64,000 nt of DNA from Halosimplex halobium. GTDB lineage: Archaea; Halobacteriota; Halobacteria; Halobacteriales; Haloarculaceae. The stretch spans positions 1-64,000 of the forward strand of contig NZ_JBLKNX010000012.1 of the NCBI RefSeq assembly GCF_051414055.1, written 5' to 3'. A program made the translations under genes and the position numbers. Below are positions 59,975 through 64,000 of the stretch, in pieces (positions within the stretch are counted from its first letter, which is position 1; each line of letters opens with the position of its first letter). The notes beneath the pieces are model-generated. The model ran no database searches and was not told the DNA's origin. It saw nothing but the letters and a program-made list of their open reading frames with translations.

Positions 59975-60397
59975 GGCCCGATCAGCTATAAAACTTAGTC
60001 AGACGGTATAGCTGAGTGGCTTAGCTAAGTTAGATAGCTCTCCCGCACGGTCACTCGAATTCAGAACGACCGGGCGAGCCACTAATCGACTGTAAAAGTA
60101 CCTGAAACTTGTGTTTCGTGGGGTTTAGTAATTCTGGTTGAACATACCTCTGACTGGATCATCGTCGGTTCTGGGAGGAGGTAATCAGATGGACTATATA
60201 GATAATCTAAGTGGATGAGCTAAACCGATAAGCTATTACAGTGTATTGGTTTGTATCACTCCCCTGGGCGAAGAGTCGAATTAGATGAGTTGCTCGGATC
60301 AGCTAATCTGCTTGGCTATACCCTTTGACTGAGTTAGCTAGCTGAGCCATTCAGCTGTTCAGGGTGCCTACCTTTCGCAGCTAGTCCTGGTAGCTGT
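59975..60397. repeat. AT-rich repeat region, candidate parS/centromere or origin
   Basis: About 420 bases, far AT-richer than anything nearby, with no gene. CTGAGTGGCTTAGCTAA at 60012-60028 and CTAAGTGGATGAGCTAA at 60207-60223 differ at three of 17 bases. Looser copies follow: GATGAGTTGCTCGGATCAGC near 60284, CTGAGTTAGCTAGCTGAG near 60329-60346, and several AGCTA/TAGCT words at 59984, 60035, 60230, 60300, 60315, 60380 and 60391. Spaced iterons next to parA are the layout of a partition site. Ends where the truncated MFS gene begins. Confidence 0.6.
59988..59994 (-). promoter_or_regulatory. parA TATA box
   Basis: TTTTATA on the minus strand, centred about 29 bases before the parA ATG. It lies at the inner edge of the repeat region, so a protein bound to the repeats could also control parA. 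Confidence 0.6.
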
Positions 60398-60982
60398 GTG
60401 TTTCCACTATCCCGGGAAGCGGCCCTGGCCAGGCGAGTTGGTCAGTCTAGTCGGTCAGTTGTGACGATCCTGTTCTCGTTCGCACACAACGCAGTCGTCG
60501 CCTTCCTCCCGCTGTATCTCACCCGGGAAGCCGGGCTCGCGTCGACGACGGCCAACGCGCTCTACAGCGGCCTGTTCGTCGTGAGTCTCGTCCAGCTGGT
60601 CACCGGCGAGGTCAGCGACCGGACGGGGGCGCTCCCGGTGCTGGCGCTGACGCTCGCGCTCGCGACGGCCGGGCTGGGTGGCGTCGTCCTGCTCACCGGT
60701 GAGGGCGTCCTCGCCCTGGGCGCGGCCGTCGTCTGCCTCGGCCTCGGCGCCCACGGTTACCGCCCGGTCCGGGGCGCCTACCTGATGACCGTGATCCCCG
60801 ACTCCGTCGCCGGCGGGAGCCTCGGCGCCGTGCGCACGCTCCTGATGGTCGCCGGCGCTGCCTCGCCCGCGCTGGTCGGCTACCTCTCCGAGACGGCCGG
60901 GTTCCGGCCCGCGTTCTGGCTGCTCGCCGCCGCGTTCGCCGCCGCGACCGCGCTCACCAGCCTCCTCTGGATGGTCGAGTGA
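60398..60982 (+). pseudogene. Half-length MFS transporter, N-terminal half missing
   Basis: 194 residues starting at a GTG inside the edge of the repeat region. The sequence from VTILFSFAHNAVVAFLPLYL onward is the C-terminal half of a major-facilitator protein: six helices with VSLVQLVTGEVSDRTGALPVL (G-x-x-x-D-R-x-G motif between helices), GAHGYRPVRGAYLMTVIPD, GSLGAVRTLLMVAGAASPALVG and FRPAFWLLAAAF. A full transporter needs about 390 residues. The 5' half was probably lost at the junction with the parA/repeat segment. Could be expressed as a fragment but not as a working transporter. Confidence 0.7.
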
Positions 60983-61454
60983 GACGAGTGGTCGTTCATC
61001 GGAACCCCAGTGTACGCCGACCCGCTTCCGGGAACCGGCTCCCCGCCTCGGCCTGTCGTCCTACCCAGTCCCGTCCCGACAGGTGTCCGACCGAGTCGAC
61101 GGCGAAGTCGTCACTTCCGTTCCACCATCCCCGGCTCCCCTAAATTTGGAAAATATTCTCGAAATCACATATGTATGCGTGCCGATTCGAATACCAGTCT
61201 TCGACCGCGACGCTCGCTGGGTCTCCGGCCCCGGACCGATACCGTCGAATACCCGCGATATAGAGCAACTATCGTCTGTATCCGGGTACTCGACGACGGA
61301 TCTGAGGGAACACGGACTTCGGCTTCGTCGACTCCCATGGATACGACGATCGGCGGCAAAATACCGGACAAGAGGGATTCACGAGGCGACAGGAGATGAC
61401 TCGTGACCACGGGACCGACGAGCGGGCAATACTTTATAGTATTCTTATGTATCT
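60983..61454. other. 472-base stretch with no supported gene
   Basis: Several short frames exist on both strands; none has a family, convincing start or haloarchaeal amino-acid use. Near its end lies AATACTTTATAGTATT (61428-61443), a perfect 6-bp-arm palindrome centred on a TATA box, which suggests a promoter directed toward 61455. Confidence 0.4.
61428..61443 (+). promoter_or_regulatory. TATA box within a perfect palindrome
   Basis: AATACT-TTAT-AGTATT, with TTTATA at 61433-61438, about 20 bases upstream of an ATG at 61455. A promoter overlapped by an operator. Which gene it serves is unclear. Confidence 0.4.
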
Positions 61455-61754
61455 ATGGACAGTACTGGAATCATAGACGATATCGAGCCCCCGTCGGAGG
61501 GAGACGGCGGTCGGGTTCCGAGACGGTCAGCAGGTCCCGTCGTACCACCGGGACGGATCGACGGTCGCGTCGCCGAACCGTTCGAGCGTGAACTCGTATC
61601 GAATGCGTCTGGCGTCCTCGAACCCGACCGCCCGGTCAGCTACCTCGTCGCTCAGCTCGTCGTTGGCGCAGTGGGATCACCGGACCAGCACGTCAGTCTC
61701 GGCGAGCACGGTTTCGGAGAGCCCGTGTTCGGGTTCGTCGAGCGGCGTCGGTGA
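61455..61754 (+). CDS. Hypothetical 99-residue protein, uncertain
   Basis: Begins MDSTGIIDDIEPPSEGDGG right after the palindromic TATA region. The first 60 residues are acidic and plausible, but the rest overlaps the HalOD1-like gene on the other strand and may be read-through of non-coding sequence. No family recognised. Confidence 0.25.
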   Translation: MDSTGIIDDIEPPSEGDGGRVPRRSAGPVVPPGRIDGRVAEPFERELVSNASGVLEPDRPVSYLVAQLVVGAVGSPDQHVSLGEHGFGEPVFGFVERRR

Positions 61755-62103
61755 CGGTCGGACGGTCGACGCCGGACACTCGCGGCGGATCGACGACGAC
61801 ACTGCCGTCCCGTCGGACGGTGACCGTTCGCCCGGCGTAGTCGAAGGAGACGCGAACCGGCGTGCCCGCGTTTCCGGATGGCTCGAGCAGGGCGTTGAGC
61901 ACCTCGGGGTCCACCATCACGGACAGCGGCGGCAGGTCGAACCCTTCGGTCGGCGGCCGCGACGACTTCGAGGATCGAGACCCTGGCGTGGCTGGTTCGT
62001 CGTCCACCACCAGTCCCCACCACCGCACCGCGTAAGTCGGTGTTTGCCGTTCCGTCACACACTCACGGTTGGATGCCGCCGACTCTTCGTCGGACGCCTC
62101 CAA
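61693..62103 (-). pseudogene. HalOD1-domain protein, frameshifted
   Basis: The minus-strand frame ends in a HalOD1 output-domain core: LPPLSVMVDPEVLNALLEPS, then VRVSFDYAGRTVTVRRDGSVVV. In the correct domain this should follow a helix of type S-x-x-x-V-V-x-A-V-A. That helix (VSILEVVAAAD) is present but in a different frame, between positions about 61940 and 61985, so two small compensating indels, or one damaged segment, separate the parts. HalOD1 domains are haloarchaeal response-type modules of unknown function. Probably a decayed gene. Confidence 0.5.
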
Positions 62104-62177
62104 GGCAGCCGCTGACGCCCGCTCCCACGCGTCTCCGGTTCCTGCCTCACGGACCCTTACAACAATACTAATGTAAT

Positions 62178-62426
62178 CTAACCGCCGCCCACAGTCGTTC
62201 GGTCGCCCGAGACGGCCCTGTCAGCTCTCCGATGGACGCGAATGTCGGGTATAGACCGCTTCTCGACGACCCAGATCCCGAATTCGCGCGTACCGAACGA
62301 CCGCTGGCTGCCGTCTCCGGTCTCGCCGCCGCACGCGTGGCGACGCTCGTGGTCCCGGAACAGGCGCCCGGTCCATCCCTCCGGATAGAGATGCCCGTCA
62401 CCGTCCTCGGCCTCGCTCTCGTCCAT
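62178..62426 (-). CDS. Hypothetical 82-residue acidic/basic protein
   Basis: ATG 62426 begins MDESEAEDGDGHLYPEGWTG and continues RLFRDHERRHACGGETGDG to TGA at 62178. The start of the protein is haloarchaeal in composition. It is divergent from the glycerate kinase gene with 109 bases between. No family recognised; it may be a remnant. Confidence 0.35.
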   Translation of the reverse strand: MDESEAEDGDGHLYPEGWTGRLFRDHERRHACGGETGDGSQRSFGTREFGIWVVEKRSIPDIRVHRRADRAVSGDRTTVGGG

Positions 62427-62535
62427 GATACCTCTCGATGGCCGGCGAGGAGAGATAAATTCGATCGGTGGCGCGAGGGCTCGAACAGGATCGGCGGTAG
62501 AAGAAGTTTTGAGCGCCGCGGTCGAGGGTACGGGC

Positions 62536-63885
62536 ATGATCTCGAACAGGGGCCGGATCGCCACCGGGCCCGACCGCGAGACGGCGCTGGACTGCATCGA
62601 GGCGGCGATCGACGCGGCCGCGCCGGAGAGGGCGACGCGGTCGGCGGTCGGGCTGGACGGTGGAACGCTCTCAGTCGAGGATTCGACCTACAACCTCGAC
62701 GAGTACGACGACGTGGTCGTCGTCGGCGCCGGGAAGGCGGCCGGCGGCGTCGCTCGCGCGCTCGAATCGGTCCTGGGAGACGGGATCACCGACGGCGTCG
62801 TCGTCACGAAACACCCAGTCGAGACCGAGCGGGTCCGCGCGGCGGTCGGCGACCACCCGTATCCGAGCGAGCGGGGCGTCGAGGCGACGACCGACCTGGT
62901 CGAGACCGTCCGGGCCGCCGACGAGGGGACGCTCGTCCTGTTCGTGCTGACCGGCGGGGCGAGCGCGCTGCTGGCCGCGCCAGCGGGGTCGCTGACGGTC
63001 GCGGACCTGCAGGAGACGACCGAGGCGCTCCTGTCGAGCGGCGTCCCGATCGGCGGGATCAACGCCGTCCGCAAGCACCTCTCGGCGGTCAAGGGCGGCC
63101 GGCTCGCCCACGAGGCGGCGCCGGCGACCGTTTGCGGGCTCGTGCTCTCGGACGTGGTCGGCAACGACCTCTCGACGATCGGCAGCGGGCCAACCGTCCC
63201 CGACGAGACGACGTTCGACGACGCGCTCGGTGTCCTCGACCGGTACGACGTGACCGTCCCCGAGGCCGTCCGCGAGCACCTGCGGGCGGAGACCGGCGGT
63301 GAGACCCCGGGGCCGTCCGATCCCGTGTTCGACCGGGTCACCCACCACCTGATCGCCGACAACATGACCGCGCTGGAGGGCGCGGCCGAGGCCGCCGAGG
63401 CGGCCGGGTACGAGCCGCTGGTACTCACCTCGCGGCTGCGCGGCGAGGCGAGGGAGGTGGGGAAATCGCTCGTGTCGATGGGAGCGGAGGCCGCGGCGAC
63501 GGGCACCCCCGTCGAACCGCCGGCGGTCCTGCTGGCCGGCGGCGAGTGTACGGTCTCGATCACCGGCGACGGCGGGAGCGGCGGGCCGAACCAGGAAATC
63601 GCGCTCTCGGCGGCACTCGAACGAGAAGACGTCGTCCTCGCGGCGGTCGACACCGACGGCGAGGACGGGAGTTCCGAGGCCGCCGGGGCCATCGTCGACG
63701 GCGCCACGGTCGGCGACGGCGACCGCGAGCGCGCCCGGGAGCACCTGGCCGCCAACGACGCGGGGACCTACCTCGCCGAGGTCGGCGCGACCATCGAGAC
63801 CGGCCCGACCGGGACGAACGTCAACGACGTGGTCGCAATCGTCGTCGGCGAGCGGTCGAACATGATGTCGCCGTACAGCGAGTAG
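62536..63885 (+). CDS. gck: Glycerate 2-kinase, MOFRL family
   Basis: 449 residues from ATG 62536. DUF4147 N-domain: DVVVVGAGKAAGGVARALES, VVVTKHPVETERV, GDHPYPSERGVEATTDLV, FVLTGGASALLAAPAGSLT and GINAVRKHLSAVKGGRLA. MOFRL C-domain: VLLAGGECTVSITGDGGSGGPNQEIALSAAL, AAVDTDGEDGSSEAAGAIVDG and GPTGTNVNDVVAIVV. Phosphorylates D-glycerate to 2-phosphoglycerate, feeding lower glycolysis. The last ten residues (ERSNMMSPYSE) run past the usual family end and overlap coding-like sequence on the other strand. Confidence 0.93.
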   Translation: MISNRGRIATGPDRETALDCIEAAIDAAAPERATRSAVGLDGGTLSVEDSTYNLDEYDDVVVVGAGKAAGGVARALESVLGDGITDGVVVTKHPVETERVRAAVGDHPYPSERGVEATTDLVETVRAADEGTLVLFVLTGGASALLAAPAGSLTVADLQETTEALLSSGVPIGGINAVRKHLSAVKGGRLAHEAAPATVCGLVLSDVVGNDLSTIGSGPTVPDETTFDDALGVLDRYDVTVPEAVREHLRAETGGETPGPSDPVFDRVTHHLIADNMTALEGAAEAAEAAGYEPLVLTSRLRGEAREVGKSLVSMGAEAAATGTPVEPPAVLLAGGECTVSITGDGGSGGPNQEIALSAALEREDVVLAAVDTDGEDGSSEAAGAIVDGATVGDGDRERAREHLAANDAGTYLAEVGATIETGPTGTNVNDVVAIVVGERSNMMSPYSE

Positions 63886-64000
63886 GGCAGCGACTGGATG
63901 CCGGTCAGGGCCGGTCCCGCCTCCTCGACTCGTTCGCGGGCGGCCGTGAGCCCGGCGGCCGAAGGGATCGAGTCCGGCCCGACCGCCGGGAGGGAGTGCT
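63841..64000 (-). CDS. Unidentified gene, cut by window edge
   Basis: On the minus strand an open frame enters from beyond 64000 and reads HSLPAVGPDSIPSAAGLTAA, RERVEEAGPALTGIQSLPYS, LYGDIMF, clearly protein-like with haloarchaeal composition. From about 63841 it runs antisense to the glycerate kinase end, where it stops resembling protein (stop at 63768). A sugar dehydratase or isomerase TIM-barrel enzyme is possible, but I cannot name the family from this piece. Confidence 0.4.

Noticed and set aside
59975..60397. CRISPR-like array in the AT-rich region
   Set aside because: Repeats are short, imperfect and irregularly spaced, with no constant direct repeat of 25-37 bases and no cas genes.
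61010..61410. Overlapping short plus- and minus-strand frames
   Set aside because: None has a convincing start or family, and codon use does not favour one frame.

Overview
The window is high-GC DNA from a haloarchaeon (class Halobacteria). The signs are very acidic proteins, GTCGAC-rich codon use, TATA-like boxes about 25-30 nt upstream of start codons (leaderless promoters), a HalOD1-type fragment, the archaeal RNase aCPSF1/FttA, CbtA/CbtB cobalt transporters and haloarchaeal cobalamin genes (CobN, a fused ChlI-ChlD, DUF3209). No rRNA, tRNA, CRISPR array or B12 riboswitch was recognised.

Left part, about 1-30.6 kb, is an accessory region rich in stress, respiration and transport genes and in decayed genes. 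It starts with a truncated DUF6544 gene, the C-terminal remnant of a P-type ATPase, an MgtC/DUF4010 membrane protein and a broken tandem universal stress protein (USP). Next come cydAB (cytochrome bd oxidase, minus strand) and, on the other strand, a nos-type maturation cluster (NosL, a NosL-NosD fusion, NosF, NosY) with no nosZ in view. From 10.5 to 13.2 kb lie remnants of thioredoxin reductase and a possible SWIM-type protein, a TauE/SafE exporter, and an internally deleted IS5-type element with perfect 15-bp ends. From 13.4 to 26.8 kb is a stress/energy island: four USP genes, a TVP38-type membrane protein, cyclic 2,3-diphosphoglycerate synthetase divergent from carbamate kinase, a P2-type cation ATPase, and two APC permeases, one fused to USP-like domains. 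Then come a small protein of twelve tandem pentapeptides, a decayed transposase, a tyrosine recombinase and a decayed Tat-exported sugar-dehydrogenase-like gene.

Middle part, 30.7-48.8 kb, is the cobalamin (B12) region. One minus-strand operon runs cbiT-cbiL-cbiF-cbiG-cbiH2-cbiH1-ferredoxin-LAGLIDADG-like gene-cbiX(ferredoxin fusion)-DUF3209. A second runs cobN-cbiC, with a separate short cbiX. On the plus strand are chlID and cbtB-cbtA. Together they provide cobalt uptake, cobalt insertion and most corrin-ring methylations. CbiD, CbiE, CbiJ and the amidation and late steps are not in this window. Three promoter regions (cbiX1, cobN/chlID, cbtBA) share a palindromic word, TTG-N8-CAA, which I propose as a cobalamin/cobalt regulon operator. 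A winged-helix regulator gene sits divergent from cbiT across a different palindrome.

Right part, 48.9-64 kb, looks mostly like core chromosome: FttA, a SAM methyltransferase, a PLP aminotransferase, a cytochrome P450, an amidohydrolase, VapBC, a two-part membrane protein, a trypsin-like GDSG protease, and a ParA ATPase with a small acidic partner. Upstream of parA are about 430 AT-rich bases carrying AGCTAA-type repeats, which look like a partition site or origin. Beyond it are a half-length MFS transporter, a mostly gene-free stretch with a frameshifted HalOD1-like gene, a MOFRL glycerate kinase, and the cut end of an unidentified gene.
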